64,000 bases of DNA. Origin: an uncultured Pseudomonas sp. GTDB taxonomy: Bacteria; Pseudomonadota; Gammaproteobacteria; Pseudomonadales; Pseudomonadaceae. Below, piece after piece: positions 15,460-25,300 of the stretch. Position numbers and translations under genes: made by a program. The stretch is taken from positions 40,996 to 104,995 of the forward strand of contig NZ_CAMPHI010000015.1 in NCBI RefSeq assembly GCF_946885955.1. Direction: 5' to 3'. The notes under the pieces were generated by a model. That model had not been told where the DNA came from. It saw nothing but the letters and a program-made list of their open reading frames with translations, and made no database searches. Each line of letters opens with the position of its first letter. The first letter of the stretch is position 1.

Positions 15460-18096
15460 TTATTGCTCTTTGGGGGTTGCCGCGTTGCGTTCCAGCATAC
15501 GCTGCTGCACTCGACGGGTAATGATCTCGTTCACTTTATCGGTCAGTTGCAGGCTCGCCAGCAGCGTCGGAATGTCTTCTTCGAGGTTGATCCTGAAGTT
15601 GATCGGGCGACCCTGTTCGATCGCCGGATTGCGCCCCTGCAGGCGCAGGTCGAGGTTCAGCTTGCCGTTGCGATCGTAATCGACCTGGCTGCTCAGTGTC
15701 TCGTAGTGGAAGTCCTCCAGCGATTGGGTAACCAGTTTCATCGCCGGGTTGCTATCGCCCAAGGCACGGATGCTCGGCGACTGGAAGCGCAGCCGCCCGC
15801 CGGGGGCGCGCGCCGCCAGTTGTCCGTTGTCGATCTGCACCCCTTCGGCGCCAAGCGTCAGCGGCAGGTCGCCATCGAGGGTGCCGTCGCCGTCAAGGCC
15901 CTCGGTCGGGTAATGCCTGAACACCTGTCCCAGCTGCACGCCACGCACGCGCAGGGGGAATAGCAGCGGGCGTTTGTCCAGCTGCCATTGCCCGGCGGCC
16001 AGGCTCACCTGTCCGCCCATCAGTGCTGTTTGCGCGCGATCGATCTGCAGGCTTCCTGCGTCCGGCCGCGCGAGCGAGGCGCTATAGCGGCCCTGCAGTT
16101 GCAACGGGCCCAGGGGCACGCCCGGGTTGGCTTCTGCCACCTGCAGCCGGTCGAGGTCGAGTCGCAGTCGATTGCCTGTGATGTTCAGGCGCAGATGGGT
16201 GTCCAGGCCCTGCAGCAGGGTTCGGTCGTAGATCGCGTCCAGGCCTTTGCCGTCGAGCGTGAGGCTGATCGCGGGGTCGCCGCCGGCGCTCTGACGCAGC
16301 TGCGCACTGGCGCTCAGCCTGCCATTGCTGACGTCGAGCAGGGCGGGCCAGGCGGCCAGGGTTTTCGCCAGGGGATTGCCCGCGCGCAGGAACAGTTCGG
16401 CTAACTCGGCGTGCAGGTCGAGGGCGCCGGCGGCGTTGCGCTGCACGCGGATCGGTACCTGCAGGCCGGTGTCCGCGTCGAGCTGGCCCTGCAGGTCGAG
16501 TGTTTGCAGATCGGCCGTCAGTTGGCCCTGCCACCGCCACCCCTGCGCTTGCAGTTGCGCCTGTTCGAAACGCTGCACGCTGATTTCATGGCGGCCAGCG
16601 AGGGTCAGTTGCTGCAGTTCGCCGCCCGGGTAGCCGGCGTCCAGTTGCAAGCCTGGAACGCTGGCATGCAGTCGATGCAGCTGCAGCTGCGGGTGGTCGA
16701 GTTGCTTGAGGTCCAGGCTCGACGCCGGCCCCAGGGTGAGCAGAGCATGCTCGTCGTCCAGGTAACCGCTGAGCTGGATATCCGCCTCCAATCCCTGCGC
16801 GTTCCAGGGCTCGAATGCCAGCGTCGGGACGTTCGCACGCAGGCGGGCCTGGACCAGTTGTGCGGCCCAGGGCGGCGCATTGGCCAAGGCCAGGTCGGCC
16901 TGCAAATCGAGGTCGCTCGGGCCTTCGCCATGCAACTCGATACTCAACGGCAGCGCGCGTTCGGCCAGGATCGTGGGCAATTCGGCGAATCCCGGGTGTG
17001 GCTGGATGCGCAGGTGCAGGGCGTCCATGCGCAGGGCCGCGGGCAGTTGCTGCAGGCGCTCCGCCGGCAGCTGGCGCAGTTGCAGATCGGCTTGCAGCCG
17101 TTCGGCGAACCAGTGCCCTGCCTGACCGCGCACGGCGACATCGAAACTCCCCTGCACCTCGCCGACGCCTGGCACCGGCCAGGGCTCGGGCAGGTTGGCC
17201 TGCGCAGCGAATTCGCCGCTGGCGTTGCGCAGTTGTGTCAGGTCCAGCGGCGCGGCGTGCTCGCCCGGTGGCAGCTGTAGGCGCCAGCGCGCGGTCAGTT
17301 GCGCGGCGCCCGGCGCGTCCGGCAGTTGGATCGTCTGTTTGAGCAGCCATGGTCGCAGCCAGTCCTGCAGCAGCGCGGCCTGGCTGAGCGCTGCGGCGTT
17401 CAGTTCGCCGTCCCAGTGCAAGCCGTCGGCGTTCTCGCGCAGTGAGCTGTGCAGGTCGAGTTGCGGCTGTTGGTCGAGGCTCAGGGCCAGCTGCAGATCC
17501 AGCGCTTCGGGCTCGCCGCTCAGCGTCGCGCGCCAGTTCAGCCGGTGGTCAGTGTGTTCGCGGTCCGGGTGTTCGAGTTCGAGCAGCGCCTCGACACGCA
17601 ATGGCGCTTGCCGTTGGCTGTTCAACCGCAGCTCGCCGCGTAACTCGCAGCGACCGCTGGCACAGGGCAGTTGTGCATTCAGTTCGGCGATGTGCAGTCG
17701 TTGCGGCAGCCAGGCCATTTGTTCGGCCAGGGCGGCGATATCCAGGGGCGACCCCTCGGCAGGCGTGCTGGAGGTCGACGACGTCCGGGGTTGCCAGTCT
17801 AGCGCCAGACGTTGCAGTTCGATCTGCTGCCAGAAGGGGGGGGCGATACCGAACTGACGCCAGCTGAGTTGCAGTCCATCGAGCTCTACCCGGGTGATGC
17901 CGCCCTCGCCATATTGTCGCAGGGCGAGCTGCGCCAGGCCGATACCGTCGCCCGACAGGCTTGCCCCTTGCCAGCTCAGGTCACGAATCTGATTGCGCTG
18001 CAGCAAGCGGGTCCAGCTGTCATGGGCATACAGGCCGAGCAGCGACAGCAGCGCCAGTACGCCGATAAGTCGCAGCCCGCTACGCCGGCTGATCAT
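15460..18096 (-). CDS. ydbH: YdbH family AsmA-like intermembrane phospholipid transport protein
   Basis: 878 residues, practically the size of E. coli YdbH (879). One N-terminal membrane anchor (about residues 7-24, LRLIGVLALLSLLGLYAH), then a long periplasmic beta-rich bridge typical of the AsmA/TamB/YhdP group, with a hydrophobic groove carrying lipids across the periplasm. The C-terminal region LEDFHYETLSSQVDYDRNGKLNLDLRLQGRNP followed by PINFRINLEEDIPTLLASLQLTDK is the DUF748/YdbH-type end. Start at ATG 18096 (MISRRSGLRLIG). With ynbE and ydbL downstream it forms a complete set. An overlapping unassigned frame lies just upstream. Confidence 0.9.
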   Translation of the reverse strand: MISRRSGLRLIGVLALLSLLGLYAHDSWTRLLQRNQIRDLSWQGASLSGDGIGLAQLALRQYGEGGITRVELDGLQLSWRQFGIAPPFWQQIELQRLALDWQPRTSSTSSTPAEGSPLDIAALAEQMAWLPQRLHIAELNAQLPCASGRCELRGELRLNSQRQAPLRVEALLELEHPDREHTDHRLNWRATLSGEPEALDLQLALSLDQQPQLDLHSSLRENADGLHWDGELNAAALSQAALLQDWLRPWLLKQTIQLPDAPGAAQLTARWRLQLPPGEHAAPLDLTQLRNASGEFAAQANLPEPWPVPGVGEVQGSFDVAVRGQAGHWFAERLQADLQLRQLPAERLQQLPAALRMDALHLRIQPHPGFAELPTILAERALPLSIELHGEGPSDLDLQADLALANAPPWAAQLVQARLRANVPTLAFEPWNAQGLEADIQLSGYLDDEHALLTLGPASSLDLKQLDHPQLQLHRLHASVPGLQLDAGYPGGELQQLTLAGRHEISVQRFEQAQLQAQGWRWQGQLTADLQTLDLQGQLDADTGLQVPIRVQRNAAGALDLHAELAELFLRAGNPLAKTLAAWPALLDVSNGRLSASAQLRQSAGGDPAISLTLDGKGLDAIYDRTLLQGLDTHLRLNITGNRLRLDLDRLQVAEANPGVPLGPLQLQGRYSASLARPDAGSLQIDRAQTALMGGQVSLAAGQWQLDKRPLLFPLRVRGVQLGQVFRHYPTEGLDGDGTLDGDLPLTLGAEGVQIDNGQLAARAPGGRLRFQSPSIRALGDSNPAMKLVTQSLEDFHYETLSSQVDYDRNGKLNLDLRLQGRNPAIEQGRPINFRINLEEDIPTLLASLQLTDKVNEIITRRVQQRMLERNAATPKEQ

Positions 18097-18683
18097 GGAT
18101 AGGTTTCCCTGTTGATTGAGGCTGCCGCCCCGGACGGTAACCCATGAAGCCAAAAGCTGCCATGCGTCCGGCAAATTGCTCGCCGATTGAGAAGGTGACG
18201 GAGGGAAGTGCACTGCCTTGGCGCAGCCCCTCGTCGGAGGGCAGTGATGCCAGCGGCAGGCGCAAGGCCAGTATGCCGGGGCCGTTGATCGGAAAGGGTG
18301 CTGCGGGCGCCTGGTTTCGGCCCTCGAATGCCCCGAAAAAGGGCGGTCCAGAGCCCCTGCGAGAAAACTTTTGCACAAGCTTCAGCTCGCTTGTCAAGAA
18401 CCAATTTGCCATTGACGTAAACCTTTGATTCTTCTTATTGATTTTATAAGTCAATGAAAAATATGGTTTTTTTGAGCTGGTGAAAAAATCGTCAGTTTAA
18501 CCTCAGGCCCCATAATACAGGCGATCAGAGCGCTTGCTCCCATGTTATCCACTTAGTTATCCACAGCTTCTGTGGATTGTCTGAGGGGCTCGCTCTAGTT
18601 CGCGGGTGGAGGGGCTGCGCAAGGCTTTACCTCGGCGAAAAAAAGAGTAGAGTGGCGCGCTTTTCCGGCTATCGCTGTTGCTC
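18097..18683. other. Intergenic region: possible small ORF, AT-rich segment and DnaA-like boxes
   Basis: Between the divergent ydbH and Sel1 genes. A minus-strand frame from ATG 18412 to 18080 (110 residues, starting MANWFLTSELKLVQKF, ending 17 bases inside ydbH) has a plausible start and could be a real leader gene, but matches no family I know. Bases 18420-18500 are strikingly AT-rich. TTATCCACT at 18545-18553 and TTATCCACA at 18557-18565 are head-to-tail DnaA-type boxes, the second overlapping a TCCACAG/CTGTGGA palindrome at 18560-18576. No terminator is evident. Confidence 0.45.
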
Positions 18684-19091
18684 ATGCCTCGCTCATCCGA
18701 TCCCGTTTCCGCTCAGAATCCTTCCGCCACTGCCCATCTGCCGCTCCGCGTCGCCGTGTGGTTGCTCGACAGCCCGCGGCTGGGCCAGGCACGTAGCGTA
18801 AAACGCTTTGCCGGGCGCCTGCTCAAGCAGCCGGCGCTGCATGGCGTGGTGTCGGCGCAAAGTCGTCTGGGCCGCTTGCTGTGCTGCGATTGCGGCAACC
18901 CCCGCGACCGCCGCATTGGCGTGGAGATGCTGCGTCAGGCCGCCCGCGCCGGCGACCAGGCCGCACAGCTGGAGCTCGGCCGCTTCTACAGTCAGCCCCG
19001 TGACAAGGCGCCGCAGCAGGCGCTGCATTGGCTGAACCAGGCCGCCGCCCAAGGCTCGCCGGAAGCCAAACAGCTGCTCGGCAAGCGCTGA
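18684..19091 (+). CDS. Sel1-like repeat protein
   Basis: 135-residue protein with a Sel1/TPR-like helical region in its C-terminal half: RRIGVEMLRQAARAGDQAAQLELGRFY and KAPQQALHWLNQAAAQGSPEAKQLLGKR, two consecutive Sel1 units. The N-terminus is basic with no signal peptide, and includes CCDCGN. Sel1 repeats mediate protein-protein contacts. ATG 18684 chosen over TTG 18678. Close to rmuC (63 bases) but no functional link is known. A second Sel1 protein sits at 34970-35452 in the window. Confidence 0.75.
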   Translation: MPRSSDPVSAQNPSATAHLPLRVAVWLLDSPRLGQARSVKRFAGRLLKQPALHGVVSAQSRLGRLLCCDCGNPRDRRIGVEMLRQAARAGDQAAQLELGRFYSQPRDKAPQQALHWLNQAAAQGSPEAKQLLGKR

Positions 19092-19154
19092 TCCCGTCCT
19101 GACCGCGCCGCATGGGCCTGGGTATACTGCCGGGCAATCTGCGCGGAGCCGTTT

Positions 19155-20651
19155 ATGCCAATCGATCTATCTGCCACGCTACCGGCCGCATTGCTCGGTC
19201 TGATCGTCGCGGGCCTACCGCTGCTGTTGTGGATCTGGTCGCTGCTACGGCGGGTCGCCAGCCTGCAACTCGACTGCGGCTTGCTGCAGGAGCGTCTGAG
19301 CAGTGCGCAACTGGCTCAGGCCGGCCTCGGCGCGCAGCTTGACGATTGCCGTCAGGAGATCGCCGAGGTCCTCGAAATCAAGGCGGATCAGCAAGCCGAG
19401 CTGGCGGCATTGCGCCGCGAGACGGAATTGCTGCAGCACGAACGCCTGATCGCCCGCGAGAGCGCTCAGGCCTGGCACCTCGAGCGCGAGCAGCAGGAAG
19501 CCGAATTGCGCCGCCTGGGTGCCGAGCGCGCGGCCTTGAGCGCCGAGTTGCGCGAACAGCAGGACAGCCACCAGCAACGCTTGAACGACCTGCAGGGATC
19601 GCGCGATGAACTGCGGGCGCAGTTCGCCGAACTGGCCGGGAAAATCTTCGACGAGCGCGAACAGCGCTTTGCCGAAACCAGCCAGCAGCGCCTGGGGCAG
19701 TTACTCGACCCGCTCAAGGAACGCATCCAGTCGTTCGAAAAGCGTGTCGAGGAAAGCTACCAGCAGGAAGCCCGCGAGCGCTTCTCCCTGGGCAAGGAAC
19801 TGGAGCGCCTGCAGCAGCTCAACCAGCGCCTGGGCGACGAGGCGACCAATCTGACACGCGCGCTGCAAGGGCAGAAGGTCCAGGGTAACTGGGGCGAGCT
19901 GGTGCTGGAACGGGTGCTGGAGCATGCTGGCCTGCAGAACGGCCGCGAGTATCAGACCCAGGTCAGCCTGAGAAGCGCGGATGGCGAACGCTTCCAGCCG
20001 GACGTGGTAATCCAGCTGCCGGGCGACAAGCAGGTGGTGGTGGACGCCAAGGTCAGCCTGACGGCTTATCAACAATCCGTAGTGGCCGAAACCGACGGCG
20101 AGCGCCAGCAGGCATTGAAGCAGCATGTGCTGTCGTTACGTAGCCACCTCAAGGGCCTGTCGCTGAAGGACTATCAACGCCTGGAAGGGCTGCACAGCCT
20201 GGATTTCGTGTTGTTGTTCGTGCCGATCGAAGCAGCCTTCGCGGCTGCCTTGCAAACCGATGCCGGGCTGTTTCAGGAGGCGTTCGAACAGAATATCGTG
20301 ATCGTCAGCCCGACAACCTTGCTCGTCACCTTGCGGGTGATCGACAGCCTCTGGCGCCAGGAGCGGCAGAGCCAGAACGCCCGCGAGATCGCGGAGCGGG
20401 CGGGGGCCCTGTACGACAAGTTCGTCGCCTTTATTCAGGACCTCGACGAAATCGGTGCGCGCCTGCAGCAGCTGGACAAAGCCTACGCCGCCGCGCGCAA
20501 CAAACTCAGTGATGGCCGCGGCAATATCGTCAGCCGGGTCGAGAACCTCAAGCTGCTCGGTGCCCGCGCCAGCAAGAGCCTGCCCAATGAAGTACTGGAG
20601 CGTGCCGCCGGCATGCCGCATTTCGAGGACAGTCCCGGCGACGAGCCGTAG
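19155..20651 (+). CDS. rmuC: DNA recombination protein RmuC
   Basis: 498 residues: one N-terminal membrane segment (LLGLIVAGLPLLLWIWSLL), a long coiled coil rich in Glu, Gln and Arg (about residues 35-245), then the nuclease-like RmuC domain with QGNWGELVLERVLEHAGLQ, GREYQTQVSLRSADGERFQPD and QVVVDAKVSLTAYQ, where Asp/Glu...Asp-Ala-Lys resembles a PD-(D/E)xK core. RmuC limits inversions at short inverted repeats and was found with mutants affecting recombination in E. coli. No neighbouring recombination genes. Length is normal for the family. Confidence 0.93.
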   Translation: MPIDLSATLPAALLGLIVAGLPLLLWIWSLLRRVASLQLDCGLLQERLSSAQLAQAGLGAQLDDCRQEIAEVLEIKADQQAELAALRRETELLQHERLIARESAQAWHLEREQQEAELRRLGAERAALSAELREQQDSHQQRLNDLQGSRDELRAQFAELAGKIFDEREQRFAETSQQRLGQLLDPLKERIQSFEKRVEESYQQEARERFSLGKELERLQQLNQRLGDEATNLTRALQGQKVQGNWGELVLERVLEHAGLQNGREYQTQVSLRSADGERFQPDVVIQLPGDKQVVVDAKVSLTAYQQSVVAETDGERQQALKQHVLSLRSHLKGLSLKDYQRLEGLHSLDFVLLFVPIEAAFAAALQTDAGLFQEAFEQNIVIVSPTTLLVTLRVIDSLWRQERQSQNAREIAERAGALYDKFVAFIQDLDEIGARLQQLDKAYAAARNKLSDGRGNIVSRVENLKLLGARASKSLPNEVLERAAGMPHFEDSPGDEP

Positions 20652-20663
20652 CCCGAGCGCTAA

Positions 20664-20963
20664 CAGGCCGTTGAAAAACTACCTACCTTGGCCCTCTTGA
20701 TAAAAGAGAGGAGGCGTTAAAAACGGCCTCGGCAAGCCGCTTGCGGCTAACGCCCTTCAGCGCGGCCCGAAAGGCGAGCGAAGCGAGGAATGCTTATTTA
20801 CAGCCAGTAAACTCGCGTGCGAGCCCAGTCCGCTTGATTCGCTACGCTCACCCTGCGGGCCAGCCGTTGGCTGTTACTTCGCTGCGCTACGGTTCTCGCC
20901 TGTTTTTGTGGGGACGCCTGGTCCTTGTCTTGCCGGTCTCGCCTAGGTTTTTCAACAGCCCGC
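20664..20963. mobile_element. MITE-like non-coding element with inverted ends
   Basis: A ~300-bp segment without a credible gene. Its ends are imperfect inverted repeats with the identical core GTTGAAAAAC, at 20670-20679 on the plus strand and at 20947-20956 on the minus strand, flanked by GGCC/GGCT. The interior is full of short GC palindromes such as AAGCCGCTTGCGGCT. It ends at the stop of the MgtC-like gene. I infer a non-autonomous transposable element or an insertion-sequence remnant; no target duplication was identified. Confidence 0.5.
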
Positions 20964-22225
20964 TAGGGCGCGTACAGCAGCGCCAAGCCCGCCACTAAGC
21001 CCGCGGCCATGATCGGCAGGCAGCGCAACGCCAGTTGGCGTCCGCCGATTAGGGCGATCAGCGCGCCTTTCACCAGGCTATTGCTCAGCACCGCGAGAAA
21101 GATGCCCTGCACCGCTACCTCGGTGCTCAGGTCGGCATTGGCGCTGCGCGCCAACGACAGGGTGATCGCATCCACATCGGTCAGCCCCGAGAGCAGCGCC
21201 ACCAGGTACACGCCGACATCGCCGAGCCAGTGGCGTGCGGCTTCCACCAGAAACAGAATCAGCAGCAACAGCGCACCGAAGCGCAGCGCCGGTCCCAGCT
21301 CGAAGGGGTTTTTCAGCGGCGGTTCGGCGTTTTCCTCGGTCTGCCGGCTGGCAATCCGGTAATACATCAGCGCGCCGGCGGCGTAGAACGCTGCCGTCAC
21401 CGCCAGCGGTCCGAGCAATTGCGGCAGCAGGCTGGCGTTGATCAGGCCGACCTCGAGCAGTACCCGCGGAAACATCAGTGTCGAAGTCGCCAGCAAGCCA
21501 CAGGCGAGCAGTGCCTGTAGCTGGCGGCCGTGGTTGAGCCGCGCCAGGCTGATGGTCATCGCAGTGGACGAGACGGTGCCGCCGAGCAGCGCGGTGATCA
21601 GCAGGCCGTGACGGGTGCCGACCGCGCGGATCGCCACATAGGCGGCGAAACCGATACCGGCGATCAGCACCACCATCCACCAGATGACGAAGGGGTTGAA
21701 TACCTGCCAGGGGCCGTAACCCCGGTCGGGCAGGGCCGGCAGCAGTACCAGGGAGATGAACAGCAACTTTAGGGTGGCCGATAGTTCGGCCTCGCTGAGG
21801 CGCCTCAGCACCGCATGCAGCGACTGCTTCAGGCTTAGCAACAGGGCCACCGCGACCGCGCCGGCAGCGGCCAGCGGCGGGTGTCCGGAGACTGCGAGGC
21901 TGCCGAGGGTGAAGGTGATCAGCATGGCGACTTCGCTGGTCAGGCCCTTGTCGCCGCTTTGCAACAGGTCGCCGAAATAGGAGGCCAGCACTAGGGCGGC
22001 GAAACCGCCGAACACCACGGCCCAGGCCGCCACGCCGAAATGCTCGCCTAGCAGCATGGCGAAACCGCCGAGCAGGGCGCTAAGGCCGAAGGTGCGGATG
22101 CCCGCGGCAAAATGCCCGTCCTCGGTGTTGCGTTCCTGCCAGCCGCGTTCGGCGCCGATCAACAGGCCGGCGGCCAGGGCACTGGCGAAATTCAGTAGGG
22201 TATCCAGGGCTTCGGGCATGGGCAT
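20963..22225 (-). CDS. MgtC/SapB-DUF4010 family membrane protein
   Basis: 420 residues, largely hydrophobic with about 11-13 membrane segments. The N-terminal ~140 residues are MgtC/SapB-like (AAGLLIGAERGWQERNTEDGHFAAGIRTFGLSALLGG), and the rest is the DUF4010 region (LLITALLGGTVSSTAMTISLARL, LSGLTDVDAITLSLARSA). Members occur widely in proteobacteria with unknown transport activity; the MgtC domain of Salmonella is a virulence factor that inhibits ATP synthase, but this fusion is a distinct subfamily. ATG 22225 or 22219 are both possible. Its stop coincides with the edge of the MITE-like element. Confidence 0.85.
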   Translation of the reverse strand: MPMPEALDTLLNFASALAAGLLIGAERGWQERNTEDGHFAAGIRTFGLSALLGGFAMLLGEHFGVAAWAVVFGGFAALVLASYFGDLLQSGDKGLTSEVAMLITFTLGSLAVSGHPPLAAAGAVAVALLLSLKQSLHAVLRRLSEAELSATLKLLFISLVLLPALPDRGYGPWQVFNPFVIWWMVVLIAGIGFAAYVAIRAVGTRHGLLITALLGGTVSSTAMTISLARLNHGRQLQALLACGLLATSTLMFPRVLLEVGLINASLLPQLLGPLAVTAAFYAAGALMYYRIASRQTEENAEPPLKNPFELGPALRFGALLLLILFLVEAARHWLGDVGVYLVALLSGLTDVDAITLSLARSANADLSTEVAVQGIFLAVLSNSLVKGALIALIGGRQLALRCLPIMAAGLVAGLALLYAP

Positions 22226-22382
22226 CCTTGGCGGGGCGGGTTGTTGGCAGTCTAACCAGTCGGCGCTCCCGGTGTGTTGCGGCAGGTCAGTGGGCGAGCG
22301 TCGCGGCTACCGGCAAGCGCAGCTGCGGCGGAGTGCCCGCCCAGCCGCTGCCATGTTTGCATCGGTGCTTGTGGGAGCGTTC

Positions 22383-25300
22383 CTAACGCAGCTTCAGATG
22401 CCGACTCACCAGCGCGCGCAAGGCAGCCGGCTTGACCGGCTTGGCCAGGTAGTCGAGGCCCGCCGCATGAACCTGGGCGATCAGTTCGGGACGCCCATCC
22501 GCGCTGATCACCACGCCAGGCACTGGCTCGCCCAGACGGGTACGCAGCCAGGCCATCAGCTCGGTGCCGGTGTCGCCGTCGTCGAGGTGATAATCCACCA
22601 GCGCCAGGTGTGGGCGCACGTCTTCGCTCAGCAGGTGTTCGCATTCGAGGCGGTTGCGCGCGGTCCAGACCTGACAACCCCAGCGTGAAAGCAGGCTGTG
22701 CATGCCGGTGAGGATGCTGTCTTCGTTGTCGATGCACAAAACCTGGCTGCCGGTCAGCGGCAACTCCGCCGGCTGGCTGGCGACATGCCGGGTCTGCGGT
22801 AGCGACTTGCGCGCCAGGGGAACGCGCACGCTGAACACGCTGCCCTTGCCTGGCCAGGAACGCACCTGCAGTTTGTGTTCAAGCACCCGGCACAGGCCAT
22901 CGGCGATCGCCAGGCCCAGGCCGAGGCCTTTTTCCGCGCGGGTCTGGTGGCTGTCGAGGCGTTTGAACTCCTCGAATATCACCTTGAGCTTGTCCGCCGG
23001 GATACCGGGGCCGCGGTCCCAGACTTCCAGGCGCAGGTGTCCGGGTTCATGGCGAACACCGAGCAGAACCTGGCCCTTGGCATAGCGGAAGGCGTTGGTG
23101 AGGAAGTTCTGCAGCACCCGGCGCAGCAGTTTGATATCGCTGTCGACCCACTGCCGGCTGCCGCGCACGCGCAGGTCGACACCCTGTTCAGCGGCGAGCA
23201 CCTTGAATTCGGTAGCCAGGGTGTCGAACAGCGAATTCAGCGGGAAGGGGTTGCGGTCAGGGGTGATGCGGTCGTTTTCCAGGCGCGAGATATCCAGCAG
23301 GTCGCTGATCAGGTCCTCGGCCGAGCGCAGCGAACTGTCGAGGTGGCGCACCAGCTCCTTGGTTTCCTGGGGCAGGGCTTCCTCTTGATGGGACAGCGCG
23401 GCGGAAAACAGCCGCGCGGCGTTCAGTGGTTGCATCAGGTCATGGCTGACCGCGGTGAGGAAGCGGGTTTTCGACTGGTTGGCCGATTCCGCCACGCCTT
23501 TGGCGTCGATCAGCGCCTGGTTCAACTGGGACAGTTCCTGGGTGCGTTCGGCGACCCGTTGTTCGAGGCCCTCGTTGGCGCCTTTAAGCGCGCGTTCGGC
23601 TTCGCGGAATTCGGTGATATCGGTGAAGCTCATGACGAAGCCGCCACCGGGCATCGGGTTGCCGATCAGCTCGATGACCCGCCCATTGGGGAACAGGCGC
23701 TCGGAGGTGTGTGCGGTGCCCTGGCGCATCCAGTATAGGCGCTTGCTGACGTGCTCCTCGATGTCGCCGGGACCGAGCAGACCGCGTTCGGCGTTGAAAC
23801 GGATCAGTTCGGCGACCGGGCGGCCGACATAGACCTGGCCCTCGGGGTAACCGAACAACTCGATATAGCGGTGGTTCCAGGCCACCAGGCGCAGCGACTG
23901 ATCGACCACGCTGATGCCCTGGGTGATATTTTCGATCGCGCCTTGCAGCAGTGCGCGGTTGAACTGCAGCACCTCGCTGGCTTCGCCGACGATGCGCACC
24001 ACGTCCTCGACCTGCATTTCCCGGCCTTCGATCGCCGCCTTGACCACTGCACGGGTCGAGGATGCGCCGAGGACGCCGGCCAGCAGGCGTTCGGTATGGG
24101 CGATCCAGTCGCCATTGGCCGCCTGGTTGGGATCGAAGCTCTTGCCCTGGCGCACGGCGAAACGCATAAAGCTCTGCTGTGCCCGCTCCTCGCCGACAAA
24201 CCGGTTGGCCAGCGCCAGCAGGTCGCCGACCTGCACGGCGAGCATGCTGCGGTTGCTCGGTTTGGCGCCGAAGTCCTGGCCGATGAAACGTTCGGCCTGC
24301 CAGTGTTCTGTGACCCGGGTACGCGAGAAGTAGGAAACCCAGACGAACAACAGGAAGTTGCCGGCCAGCGACAGCACCACACCGCGGGTCAGCGGGTCGA
24401 CCTGAAAGCCGATGGGCCCGTAGAGCAGGCTGTGCAGGCCGGGGAAACTCCTCAGCGACCAACCCAGGCTGCCCGCGCCGAGCGGCAGAACCAGGGTGTA
24501 GAACCAGATCAGCGCGCCGAACGCCAGGCCGGCGAACACCCCGAGACGGTTGGCCTGCTTCCAGAGCAGGGCGCCGAACATCGCCGGTGCCAGCTGGCCG
24601 ATGGCGGCAAACGACAGTTGGCCGATGGTCGCCAGGCTGGCATTGGAACCGAGCAGGCGATAGCAGACATAGGCCAGCAACAGGATTACCACGATGCTCA
24701 CCCGGCGGGCGCTGAGCATCCAGTGACGGAAGGCTTCGTAGGGTCGTTCGGTATTCTTGCGGCGCAGCAGCCAGGGCAGCAGCATGTCGTTTGAGATCAT
24801 CGTCGACAGCGCCACAGACGCGACTATCACCATGCCGGTGGCGGCCGAGGCGCCACCGATAAACGCCAGCAGGGCGAGCGCCGGGTGGGCCTGTGCCAGC
24901 GGCAGGCTGATCACGAAGGAGTCCGGCGAGATGCCGCCGGGTAGCTGCATCTGGCCGGCCAGGGCGATCGGTACGACGAACAACGCTGCCAGCAATAGGT
25001 AAGCGGGAAACACCCAGCGCGCCAGGCGCAGGTCCTTGGGCTCGATGTTCTCCACCACCATCACGTGGAACTGCCGTGGCAGGCAGATGATCGCGATCAT
25101 CGATATGCCGGTCAGCGTCATCATCGCCGGCCAATTCACCGTCTCGGCCCAGAACTCGCGCAGTTCGGGGGTTTCCCGGGCTTGGCTGAACAGGTCGGCG
25201 AAACCGTCGTACAGGCCATAGGTGACGAACGCGCCGACGGCGAGAAAGGCCAGCAGCTTGACCAGCGATTCGAAGGCGATTGCCAGCACCATGCCGCGAT

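Noticed and set aside
18541..18580. Chromosomal replication origin
   Set aside because: Two DnaA-like boxes only, and no dnaA, dnaN, rpmH or gidA genes nearby.
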